Position numbers and translations under genes: made by a program. Shown here in pieces: positions 19,301 to 27,832 of a stretch of DNA of 64,000 bases. The notes under the pieces are model-generated. The model did not search any database and was not told the origin of the DNA. It saw nothing but the letters and a program-made list of their open reading frames with translations. How positions within the stretch are numbered: position 1 is the stretch's first letter; each line of letters opens with the position of its first letter. The stretch comes from Planctomycetales bacterium (GTDB lineage Bacteria; 4484-113): the NCBI GenBank assembly GCA_030606285.1, contig JAUWGS010000002.1:189612-253611 (forward strand), written 5' to 3'.

Positions 19301-19324
19301 AAACTCGACCTGCCCGGGGCCTGA
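16319..19324 (+). CDS. Receiver-like/GAF-like/PAS-PAS/GGDEF(AGDEF)/EAL signalling protein
   Basis: Start at [14 protein letters not shown]. Two PAS/PAC regions ([30 protein letters not shown]), 'SAGDEF', '[13 protein letters not shown]', '[23 protein letters not shown]'. Confidence 0.93.
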   Translation: [1001 protein letters not shown]

Positions 19325-19415
19325 GCTGCTGCTGTGCATTGTCGCCAGGCGCCGGTCTGTCATGAGGGTAAACTTGGCGTCGCTGCACCATTCGCTGCGA
19401 AATCTCTGCGTGCGC

Positions 19416-20297
19416 TCATACAAACAGCCGGCTGGAGAAGATGGCGATGCTGAGGAAGTACCACGGGATGATGAACATCAGCGCGTCTATACGGTCGAGT
19501 ATGCCGCCGTGCCCCGGCAGCGCATTACTGAAATCCTTGACACCCGCGGTGCGCTTTATCGCAGAGAAGGTCAGGTCGCCGACCAAACCCATCAGCGTGA
19601 GCCACGCCGCAATCAGCGCAACGATAATCACCATTGCCAGCGTGGGATTAAGGTTCCACAAATACATCCCCGCGAGCTTGTGGTCGTAGAGCGCCGCTAT
19701 GGCCAGCTTCGTGCACAGGATGAACACAGTCATTGCAGCCCAGCCGCCGATGACGCCCTCAAGCGTCTTCCCCGGGCTGACGCGCGGCGTAATGTGGTGG
19801 TGTCCGAAGAGCTTGCCCGCAACCATCGCGCCGGTGTCGGACGACCACGCAAGCCCCAGCACTATCACTGCGAGCATCGGCCCGAAATCGGTCTCCACCC
19901 ACAGCAGATACAGCGGCACGGTAATGAAGAAGAACGAGTGCCACACGAAGTTGACGCACTTCGGGCGTCCGGCGTGGAAGGCCTGCACTGCGAAGTCGGC
20001 AAGCTGGAGCTGCACGACTGCTATAACGCCGAACAGCACCACCAGGAAGTCGCGCAGGTTGCCCAGTTCGTAAAGCCCGCGAAAGGCGAAGAGCACGTTG
20101 GCGATGAGAAGCAGCGCCACGTGCAGCAGCAGCACGATGAAAATCCGGCGCTTCGGCTCGCCCAGCAGCACTCCCAGCTCGTAAACGGCGGCGATCCAGA
20201 TGACCGCGATGAGAATGAGCGGTGCCGGCTGCGGCAGTGCCAGAAGCAGCAGCACAAGCGCTGCCCCGAGCGCGCCGGTGACGATTCTCGCAAGCAT
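19416..20297 (-). CDS. cdsA: Phosphatidate cytidylyltransferase
   Basis: 'SSDTGAMVAGKLFGHHHITPRVSPGKTLEGVIGG' and 'GDLTFSAIKRTAGVKDFSNALPGHGGILDRIDALMF' (CdsA signature). Confidence 0.95.
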   Translation of the reverse strand: MLARIVTGALGAALVLLLLALPQPAPLILIAVIWIAAVYELGVLLGEPKRRIFIVLLLHVALLLIANVLFAFRGLYELGNLRDFLVVLFGVIAVVQLQLADFAVQAFHAGRPKCVNFVWHSFFFITVPLYLLWVETDFGPMLAVIVLGLAWSSDTGAMVAGKLFGHHHITPRVSPGKTLEGVIGGWAAMTVFILCTKLAIAALYDHKLAGMYLWNLNPTLAMVIIVALIAAWLTLMGLVGDLTFSAIKRTAGVKDFSNALPGHGGILDRIDALMFIIPWYFLSIAIFSSRLFV

Positions 20298-20407
20298 TCG
20301 CGCGCCAATTATAACTCAGCGCCGGTCTTGCCGGGGCTTTGCACCTTCACCGTCTGTGGTTGTCCTATAATGAAGCGCCGAACGCTTAGGCGGGCGAGGT
20401 TGTACAG

Positions 20408-20824
20408 ATGCGCGCGATCTACGGTCTAACCTGCGTCATACTCGCTTTGGGCTTGGCGTACATGCTTTACGCCGGGTACGCTAGCACGCATAGAATCTAC
20501 TGGTATCCGGCAGTGCTCCTGGCGGTAGTCGTGTATGCCCTGGTGCGGGGTACTGCCGGTGGTTGGGCCGAGGCGGATGAGCCGGAAGGGATTATCGAGC
20601 CGGATGCAGGTCCCTGGCGGCGGTTCGTAAACTTCCTGATGTCGCAGCGGCTGACGAAGCTCCTGCTGCCCGTCGTGTGCATCATAGCCTTGGTGGGCCT
20701 TTTGCTCCTGCAACTGCGCTATGAGCGATGGGGCATACCCCCGCCGGTCTCCACCGTATTCTTTTTCGGTTCCGTTCTCATCGTTGCGCTGGCAATTTCC
20801 TATGTTGTCCACTGGCGGAACTAG
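20408..20824 (+). CDS. Hypothetical multi-TM membrane protein
   Basis: 138 aa with several hydrophobic segments; clean ORF between cdsA and the TPR-like lipoprotein. Confidence 0.6.
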   Translation: MRAIYGLTCVILALGLAYMLYAGYASTHRIYWYPAVLLAVVVYALVRGTAGGWAEADEPEGIIEPDAGPWRRFVNFLMSQRLTKLLLPVVCIIALVGLLLLQLRYERWGIPPPVSTVFFFGSVLIVALAISYVVHWRN

Positions 20825-20911
20825 CTTTGCAGGCTTCAGACGGGAACTGACGCGTGTGAGGAGTCGGAGCTTCAGTGCCGCCTCAAGCACATCTGGGCTA
20901 TAATCTGTGGT

Positions 20912-21343
20912 GTGAAGATTGCGCTTGCCATTGCGCTTGTTGGCTATATCCTCGGTCAGGTTCTGTCCTGCGCCTCGACTTCGTACGACAACTACTGGCG
21001 CGGAAAGGACCTGATGTACCAGAAGGACTACGAGGCGGCCCTGGGCGAGTTCGAAAAGGGGCTGGAATCTGAGCCCGACGGTATTCTGCTTACCTTCGAG
21101 AAGGGCAGGGCGCTTTACGCTCTTGAGCGCTGGGCCGACGCCAGGGACACGTTCACCCGCTTCCTCGATCTGACCGACGAAAAAAAGAGCACCTACGACG
21201 ACGAGCGCTGGAACGCCGAGTTCTGCATTAAGAAGTGCGCCCAGATGCTGGGTGAAGACGTTGACGCCGGAGATGAAGATAATTCCAGGTTCGACGACGG
21301 GAACGAAGATACGCTTGGCGGCATCACAATGGTAGGGAAGTAG
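20912..21343 (+). CDS. Small TPR-like lipoprotein
   Basis: 'MKIALAIALVGYILGQVLSCAS' lipobox; 'GKDLMYQKDYEAALGEFEKGLESEPDGILLTFEKGRALYALERWADA' TPR-like. Confidence 0.65.
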   Translation: MKIALAIALVGYILGQVLSCASTSYDNYWRGKDLMYQKDYEAALGEFEKGLESEPDGILLTFEKGRALYALERWADARDTFTRFLDLTDEKKSTYDDERWNAEFCIKKCAQMLGEDVDAGDEDNSRFDDGNEDTLGGITMVGK

Positions 21344-21344
21344 T

Positions 21345-22097
21345 ATGGCTGCAATGCATAAAGTCGTGGGCGTCATCCCCGCACGCTACGGCTCAACACG
21401 CTTCCCCGGCAAGCCGCTCGCTATGATTGTCGGCCGCAGTCTGATTGCCCGCGTCCACGACAGGGTTGCGCGGGCGCACTCGATCTCCGAGGTTGTCATT
21501 GCTACCGACGACGAGCGGATATTCGAGCACTGCCGGGAGCAGGGCATCAGCGCTGTGATGACATCTGGCGACCACCGGTCGGGGACCGACCGAATGGGCG
21601 AAGTCGCGCAGGGCCGCCCCGCGCAGGCTTACGTCAACGTTCAGTGCGACGAGCCGCTGATTCCGCCGGACGCGCTGGATGAGCTTGTGGGGCAGGCGCT
21701 CGCCGCCGACGCTGAAATGGCGACGCTGGTTTCACCACTCGACTCCACCGACCGGGAAATGCTCAGCGACCCCAACGTGGTCAAGGCCGCGGTGGGCGAA
21801 GACGGCTACGCCCAGTACTTCTCGCGCTTCCCCATCCCTTACCCGCGAAGCCCGGAGCACGCGCGGCATTTCCAGCATGTCGGCGTCTACTACTACCGCC
21901 GCGACGCGCTCGTGAAGTTTATCGGGCTTACGCCCACGACGCTTGAGCTGGCAGAGGGGCTGGAGCAGCTCCGCGCGCTGGAGGGCGGCATACGGATACT
22001 CGCAGTCAGCTATCCCTACGCTCCGGTCAGTGTGGACATCCCCGGCGACGTAAAGCGCGTGGAAGAGATCCTGCAGCGGGATGGCGAGCTTACCTGA
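21345..22097 (+). CDS. kdsB: 3-deoxy-manno-octulosonate (CMP-KDO) cytidylyltransferase
   Basis: 'VVGVIPARYGSTRFPGKPL', 'VVIATDDERI', 'MTSGDHRSGTDRMGEV', 'VNVQCDEPLI', 'HVGVYYYRRDAL'. Confidence 0.95.
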   Translation: MAAMHKVVGVIPARYGSTRFPGKPLAMIVGRSLIARVHDRVARAHSISEVVIATDDERIFEHCREQGISAVMTSGDHRSGTDRMGEVAQGRPAQAYVNVQCDEPLIPPDALDELVGQALAADAEMATLVSPLDSTDREMLSDPNVVKAAVGEDGYAQYFSRFPIPYPRSPEHARHFQHVGVYYYRRDALVKFIGLTPTTLELAEGLEQLRALEGGIRILAVSYPYAPVSVDIPGDVKRVEEILQRDGELT

Positions 22098-23341
22098 TGC
22101 ACTCCTTCCGCGAGAATCTCCGAATCGCCTGGCGCAACTTGATGGTCAACAAGACGCGCTCGCTGCTCACACTGCTTGGGATGGTCATCGGAGTGGCCGC
22201 GGTCATCTCTATTGTCAGCCTGGGAGAAGGCCTGAAGCTAATGTTCGCCGGCGAGATCGGCCAGCTGGGCAGCGACTTCATCGAGATTGTCCCCAAGTCC
22301 ATAATGCGCGAGGGCGGCGGCGGCGACTTCGAAGGGCGGGTTGACAACTTCAGTCTGGCGGACGTTGACGCGCTCAAGCGCAACACAACGCTGCTCCAGG
22401 GGATTGTTGCAGGAATGCGCACGACCGGACTGGTGAAGCGCGGCGACAAGACATACATCGCTATGATTGAGGGCGGGGGACCGGAGTTTTTTGACATTGC
22501 CAGCATCGAGCTTGCGTCGGGCGCCAACCTCACCGAAAAGCATTTGCGCGCGCGCAGCCGCGTTGCGATAATCGGTGACAATGTAAAGGAGAAGCTCTTC
22601 GCCGACATAGAGAATCCGCTGGGTCAGACAATCAAGGTTCGGGAGGAGAACTTCACTGTCATCGGCGTGATGGAACACAAGGGAGGTTTCGCTGGCGGTC
22701 CGTCTGAGGACGATTTCGTGGTGGTCCCGCTGACGACGATGCAGGACCGCATCCTCGGCAGCGACGAGGTCCTCTACATATTCGCCCGAGTGAAAGACAC
22801 AACAAAGATAGACGAGGCCAAGGACGAGATACGCCACATCCTACGCCAAAGACGGCACCTTACCGATCCCACGCAGGAAGACTTCGAGATGCTCACGGCG
22901 GAGGATATGCTGGAGTTCGGCTCCAGTTTCGTCAACATAATGATAGCTATCTTCGGAATAATCGCGGCGTTCTCGCTCCTCATCGGTGGGATCGGCGTCT
23001 TGAGCATTATGCTGGTGACCGTCACCGAGCGCACTTCCGAGATTGGATTGCGGATGGCGATAGGTGCCGCGCCCAGAACTGTGCTTGGCCAGTTTCTGAT
23101 GGAGGCAATGCTGCTTACCATAGTCGGTGGGGCAATTGGCCTTTTGCTCGGATGGTTGGGCGCGCTTGGGCTTTCAGCGCTGATAACCTCGCTAATCAGC
23201 GTGGAATGGACGCCCGCCGTGCCGGTGCACATCGCCGTCATCACACTGTTATGCAGTGCCCTGTTCGGTGTCGTGTTCGGAATAATCCCGGCTTACATTG
23301 CCAGCCGCAAGGACCCGGTGGAGTCTCTGCGCTATGAGTAA
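22097..23341 (+). CDS. MacB/FtsX-like ABC transporter permease
   Basis: 'ENLRIAWRNLMVNKTRSLLTLLGMVIGVAAVISIVSLGEG', 'SIMLVTVTERTSEIGLRMAIGA', 'GIIPAYIASRKDPVESLRYE'. Confidence 0.92.
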   Translation: MHSFRENLRIAWRNLMVNKTRSLLTLLGMVIGVAAVISIVSLGEGLKLMFAGEIGQLGSDFIEIVPKSIMREGGGGDFEGRVDNFSLADVDALKRNTTLLQGIVAGMRTTGLVKRGDKTYIAMIEGGGPEFFDIASIELASGANLTEKHLRARSRVAIIGDNVKEKLFADIENPLGQTIKVREENFTVIGVMEHKGGFAGGPSEDDFVVVPLTTMQDRILGSDEVLYIFARVKDTTKIDEAKDEIRHILRQRRHLTDPTQEDFEMLTAEDMLEFGSSFVNIMIAIFGIIAAFSLLIGGIGVLSIMLVTVTERTSEIGLRMAIGAAPRTVLGQFLMEAMLLTIVGGAIGLLLGWLGALGLSALITSLISVEWTPAVPVHIAVITLLCSALFGVVFGIIPAYIASRKDPVESLRYE

Positions 23342-23356
23342 TACCGGAGTGAAACG

Positions 23357-24598
23357 GTGAGAGAAGTGTTTGGCAACAGTTTGCGCATCGCCTGGCGCAG
23401 CCTGATGGCCCGGAAGTTTCGCACGCTTCTCACCGTTGTGGGAATGGTCATCGGTCTTAGCGGCGTTATCGCCATCGTCAGTATGGGCGAGGGAATGAAG
23501 TTTGCGTTCACCAGCGAGTTTGCATCCTACGGCAACAACTGGATGTACATCTTTCCCCAAGCGGTGCAGCGGAGCGGGCAGGCGTGGGGGCACGGGCGGG
23601 TGGAACCGTTCTCTATTGGCGATGTGGATGCCATCCGCCGGCGCGCAGAGCATGTGGACTTCGTGCTGCCCGGCGCCTATACCGGCCTTAAAGCCAAGCA
23701 CGCCAACAAGACATACAACCTCAGCGTTCTTGGGACTACGTGGGAGTACTTCTTCGGTCCCGGCGTGGAACTTGAAAGCGGTCGTGCCTTCAACGAACGT
23801 GAGGAGAGGAGCATCAGCCGCGTGGCTGTGATCGGCGCCGAAGTGCGCGAACGGCTTTTCGCCGACTTTGAAAACCCCGTCGGTGAGCTTATTAAGCTTG
23901 GCGCTGAGAATTTCACTGTCGTGGGAGTCCTGAAACGCAAAGGAAGCGGCTTCGGCGGCAGTGAGGACGAGATGGCGCTGATACCCCTTTCTACTATGCA
24001 GCACCGTATACTGGGGAACGACGACATCAACTACATCATCGCAATCGCGTCTGGCCTGGAAGTGATGGACGAGGCGAAGGATGAAGTGACTCAGGTGCTG
24101 CGTCAGAGGCGCCGAATCAAAGATCCGACAAAGCAGGATTTCGAGGTAATGACGCTGACCGATACGCTCGAGTTCGCCAACCGCTTTTTTAACATACTCA
24201 TCATCGTGTTCGGATTTATGGCGGTAATCGCCCTTCTGGTCAGCGGCATCAACATAATGAACATAATGCTGGTTACCGTTACCGAGCGCACGCGCGAAGT
24301 CGGTTTGCGAATGGCGCTGGGCGCGGGGCGCAGGTCTGTGCTAATGCAATTCTTGATCGAAGCGGCGCTGATGACTCTGGTGGGCGGTCTGCTCGGCATA
24401 CTGGCAGGATGGGGCCTGGGACTCGTCGTCGGCGCAGTGCTGTCTAAATGGATGGGAATTGAGTGGGCAGCTGTTGTGCCGCTGGGCTATGCGGCACTCG
24501 CGCTGCTCGTTGCGGTCGCCATCGGTTTGATATTCGGCATCTACCCCGCGAGCCGCGCCAGCCGACTCGATCCGGTCGTCGCAATGAGAAAAGACTAG
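23357..24598 (+). CDS. MacB/FtsX-like ABC transporter permease (tandem paralog, GTG start)
   Basis: 'SLRIAWRSLMARKFRTLLTVVGMVIGLSGVIAIVSMGEG', 'NIMLVTVTERTREVGLRMALGAGRRSV'. Confidence 0.92.
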   Translation: MREVFGNSLRIAWRSLMARKFRTLLTVVGMVIGLSGVIAIVSMGEGMKFAFTSEFASYGNNWMYIFPQAVQRSGQAWGHGRVEPFSIGDVDAIRRRAEHVDFVLPGAYTGLKAKHANKTYNLSVLGTTWEYFFGPGVELESGRAFNEREERSISRVAVIGAEVRERLFADFENPVGELIKLGAENFTVVGVLKRKGSGFGGSEDEMALIPLSTMQHRILGNDDINYIIAIASGLEVMDEAKDEVTQVLRQRRRIKDPTKQDFEVMTLTDTLEFANRFFNILIIVFGFMAVIALLVSGINIMNIMLVTVTERTREVGLRMALGAGRRSVLMQFLIEAALMTLVGGLLGILAGWGLGLVVGAVLSKWMGIEWAAVVPLGYAALALLVAVAIGLIFGIYPASRASRLDPVVAMRKD

Positions 24599-24806
24599 CC
24601 GCCCTGCCGAGTGCAGGTTAGAGCGCTTTCCTGTTTGTTTCTCACTGCCATCGTGATGTGCGCAGTTTTTGCCGGACAAGCGGGGTGGTAGTACATCAGC
24701 GCAGTGGGAGTGCGCTTGGGAGAATTAACTAAAGACGCGCAAGCAACCGCGGGTGGGTCCACCCATCACCCCCGGTTTAGGCTTGCGCCAGGTAGCAGCA
24801 ATGCTG

Positions 24807-25184
24807 CTACTTCTTGGTCGTGCGCCTTGCGGTCGTCCTTCGTGCCGTGACTTTCTTCGGAGCGGTTCTCTTGATGGTCTTCTTCTTCCGTGCAACGGGC
24901 TTCTTTCTGGCGGTGGTTTTCTTACGTGCAGTGGTTTTCTTGCGTGTGGTTGTTTTCTTGCGTGCAGTGGTCTTCTTACGCGCAGTCGTCTTCTTGCGGG
25001 CAGTGGTCTTCTTGCGTGCGGTGGTCTTCTTGCGAACAGCGGTCTTCTTGCGTGCGGTGGTCTTCCTGCGTACAGTGGTCTTCTTACGTGCAGTGGTCTT
25101 GCGTGCCGTTGTCTTCTTGCGCGCAGTTGTTTTCTTCTTAGCTGCGGTTCTTCTCGCCGCAGGTTTCCTCTTCGCAACTACCAT
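24807..25184 (-). CDS. Histone H1-like, Lys/Arg/Thr-rich low-complexity DNA-binding protein
   Basis: Repetitive 'ARKKTTARKKTTARKKTT' array, encoded by ~18-bp tandem repeats. Confidence 0.8.
   Translation of the reverse strand: MVVAKRKPAARRTAAKKKTTARKKTTARKTTARKKTTVRRKTTARKKTAVRKKTTARKKTTARKKTTARKKTTARKKTTTRKKTTARKKTTARKKPVARKKKTIKRTAPKKVTARRTTARRTTKK
24895..25140. repeat. ~18-bp tandem-repeat tract (consensus gtggtcttcttgcgtgca) inside the H1-like gene
   Basis: Visible repeated 'gtggt(c/t)ttcttgcgtgc' units with short deletions. Confidence 0.85.
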
Positions 25185-25491
25185 TTGGTCCTCCCGAAAT
25201 AGAGATGTATCATTTTATCTTAATCACACGTTGTTGAAAAGATGTGCATAGCATTTTATTAAAATTTAACCTAAGCGGTTCTTCGTTATCGCATGCGCAT
25301 GTTCGCGGACGAATGAGCAGTACTTGCGAGCACTGTCTACAACAGGTCGTAGCGGTAGTGTGGCATTCGCAGATGATGCGGTGCGAACTGGACGGCGTGT
25401 GCGCGCATCAGTGGCTCAACTTAGCCTAACGCGTTTAACCTGTGTTGATTAAGTGTGAGTTCACGCAACGTTGCGCGGTGCAACGTGTCGG

Positions 25492-25806
25492 CTATTCTTC
25501 GACCACGATAACCGGTCGCTCGTTTGGTTCGTAGTATAGATACGTGTCCTTGAGAATCTTGCGCTGGTACTCGCGGTCGCTTTCAAGTCGCTGCCCTTCC
25601 CACAACTGCTCCGCGTACACGTGGTACATGCGGCGGTACTGGACGTCCCGGTCGCTGAATGTCCGCGAGCGTTCGCGCAGCTCCAGTCCCTTGACGACTG
25701 CGAGAACTGTGAAGTGCAGGAACAGCGCGTACACCACCAGCAACACGGCGATCTTTCCGGCGTTGATCCATGTCGCGCGTCCGCTTGTCATCGGCCGCCT
25801 GGTCAC
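25492..25806 (-). CDS. Small single-TM protein, possibly FtsB/DivIC-like
   Basis: N-terminal TM followed by a charged helix and 'DREYQRKILKDTYLYYEPNERPVIVVEE' C-terminus. Confidence 0.4.
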   Translation of the reverse strand: MTRRPMTSGRATWINAGKIAVLLVVYALFLHFTVLAVVKGLELRERSRTFSDRDVQYRRMYHVYAEQLWEGQRLESDREYQRKILKDTYLYYEPNERPVIVVEE

Positions 25807-26642
25807 AGCCCCGTCCTCGCGAATTCCCGCAGGAGTTCGTTGAACCAGCGTTCGACCGTCGACTGCGCCCGTCTCGCACCGGCGATGACATCATCGTGGG
25901 TCGGCGTGGACTCCATCGGGTTGTTGGTGATGAGCGCGAGTGCGCAGGTGCGCATGTCGAGAGCGCGCGCCGTCATCAGCTCCGGCACCGTGCTCATGCC
26001 GACCGCGTCAGCGCCCAGTGCGCGAAGCGCATTAAGCTCAGCTATTGTTTCGTAGGCGGGGCCGGAGGACATCGCGTAGACCCCGCGCCGGAGTGCGACC
26101 CCAGCGGTTCGCGCGGCCTTCTCCGCCATGTCTGCCATTCCTGAGTCCAGGATTACGCGCATGGCGGGAAACTCCATCATCCCGCCTTCGCCCGCAATTC
26201 CCCGCAGCGGATTAACGGCGGTGAAGTTGATGAAGTCGTCAATGAGCATTATGTCGCCGCCGGCGAACGTCTCGTTGATGGCGCCTGTTGCGCTAATGAA
26301 GACAGCGTTGCGCACGCCGAGCCGGTGCAGCACGCGAAAGGGAAGCCCCAGCTTCCACCCTGGCTGCCCCGCGTAGTAGTGCGCGCGTCCCCACAGGTGC
26401 ACGAACGGGTGCGGCGCGTCCTTCACCACGCGCAGCATTCCCGCATGCCCCGCGGCACTGGGCACGGGAAAGTGCGGAATGCTGGCGTACTCGATCTCGG
26501 TTTCGGCGGAAGCCGCAAGCGATACGCCGCTCCCCGTCTGCACGACGAGAGTGGGCAGTTCGCCCACGCGCTCGCGCAGCGACGACTCGGTTTCCGCCAG
26601 CAGCTTTTCCAGTTCCTCTCGGTTGATTGTATCCCCGTTCAT
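25803..26642 (-). CDS. Purine-nucleoside phosphorylase
   Basis: 'VVQTGSGVS…IPHFPVPSAAGHAG…GRAHYYAG…FISATGAINETFAGGDIMLIDDFINFT…GVYAMSSGPAYETIAELNALRALGADAVGMSTVPELMTARALDMRTCALALITN'. Start MNGDTINREELE. Confidence 0.92.
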   Translation of the reverse strand: MNGDTINREELEKLLAETESSLRERVGELPTLVVQTGSGVSLAASAETEIEYASIPHFPVPSAAGHAGMLRVVKDAPHPFVHLWGRAHYYAGQPGWKLGLPFRVLHRLGVRNAVFISATGAINETFAGGDIMLIDDFINFTAVNPLRGIAGEGGMMEFPAMRVILDSGMADMAEKAARTAGVALRRGVYAMSSGPAYETIAELNALRALGADAVGMSTVPELMTARALDMRTCALALITNNPMESTPTHDDVIAGARRAQSTVERWFNELLREFARTGL

Positions 26643-26704
26643 CGCCGCTGATTCTATCATTATCCGACGGTTGTGCGCGCCGCTGTCTGCTATCATTGTG
26701 CGGG

Positions 26705-27832
26705 ATGCGGGTAGGCTTCTTGACAGTGAGGATGCTTTTGGGCTACGGCGTGGATCTGGTCGTGGCGGAGCTTGCGCACAGGCTGGTCCGCGAAGGGCAT
26801 TCCGTTACCGTCTTCACCACCACTTTCGACGACACGTTTGCCGGCGAGAACTTCGGGATTGAGAAGGTCGAGATACCGGGCGGCGAGTTCAACCGCGCGC
26901 TTTTTATCTACGAGCGCAACGCCGGACGCGCATTGCACAAAATGCGCGAGCGGCTCTCTGAGTTCGACGTGCTAGTTCCCGCGACGTTTCCCTTTTACTG
27001 CGTGCACCGGCACTTCCGCGGGCCCGTGCTGCATTTCGACTTCGGCAACGTGCCGATGCGCGGCTTCAGCTTCCGGGGCAAGCTCAACCGGACGTACCTG
27101 CATCTTGTCGATATCTACTGGCACACGTTGCGGGCTGACGCGGTGGCGACGATTTCGCGCTTCCTGGCGAATCGCTTTTTGCCCGAAGCGCGGAAGAAGC
27201 TGACCGTCCTGCACCTCGGCGGCGACCACTACATTAATGATATGCGCGCGCGGGGTGACAATATCGCTGCGCTGCGCCGCACGATGCGGACCTGCCTGGG
27301 CATCTACGATGATGAAGTCGTCATTGCCTGCTGCACCCGGCTGCACCGGCGCCACGCTCCGTACAAGAACCTGTCCGAGCTCGTTGCCACGTTCCGCCGG
27401 CTGCGCGAAGTTGGGTTGCCGGTGCGGTTGATGCTCGCGGGCCTCGGCTCGCCCGATGACGAATCGTGGCTGCGCGGCGAAGGCGCGGACGTGCTGGCGA
27501 ACCTTCCCGCTGCGGAGATGCCGGCGTTCTACGCCGCAGCCGACATCTACGCGTCGCCGAGCCTGTGGGAGGGATTCAATCTGCCGCTCGTCGAAGCCGC
27601 ATGGTTCGGCGTGCCCGCTATCGCCTACGATGTCGCCGCGCATCCCGAGACAACCGCGCCCGTGCTCGTTTCCGCTCAAGCGGAGTTCCGCGAAGAACTC
27701 GGGCGGCTGGTCTTCAGCAATCAAAGCCGCAAGAAGCTGGGCGAAGTAAGCTGCGTGCGCGCCCGGCGCTTCTCGTGGGAAATTACGTACCGGAAGTTTG
27801 CGCAACTGCTCGAAGGGCTGGTGAATCCGTGA
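26705..27832 (+). CDS. GT4-type glycosyltransferase
   Basis: Start MRVGFLTVRMLLGYGVDLVV. 'LMLAGLGSPDDESWLRGEGADVLANLPAAEMPAFYAAADIYASPSLWEGFNLPLVEAAWFGVPAIAYDVAAHPE'. Confidence 0.92.
   Translation: MRVGFLTVRMLLGYGVDLVVAELAHRLVREGHSVTVFTTTFDDTFAGENFGIEKVEIPGGEFNRALFIYERNAGRALHKMRERLSEFDVLVPATFPFYCVHRHFRGPVLHFDFGNVPMRGFSFRGKLNRTYLHLVDIYWHTLRADAVATISRFLANRFLPEARKKLTVLHLGGDHYINDMRARGDNIAALRRTMRTCLGIYDDEVVIACCTRLHRRHAPYKNLSELVATFRRLREVGLPVRLMLAGLGSPDDESWLRGEGADVLANLPAAEMPAFYAAADIYASPSLWEGFNLPLVEAAWFGVPAIAYDVAAHPETTAPVLVSAQAEFREELGRLVFSNQSRKKLGEVSCVRARRFSWEITYRKFAQLLEGLVNP

Noticed and set aside
19272-20429. 385-aa plus-strand ORF
   Set aside because: Overlaps cdsA antisense; low-complexity His/Arg/Gln composition.
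20426-21376. 316-aa minus-strand ORF
   Set aside because: Antisense to a membrane-protein gene and a TPR-like lipoprotein gene with better coding signatures.
24895-25140. CRISPR-like repetitive array
   Set aside because: Units are ~18 bp, contiguous, without spacers, and encode the in-frame ARKKTT repeats of an H1-like protein.
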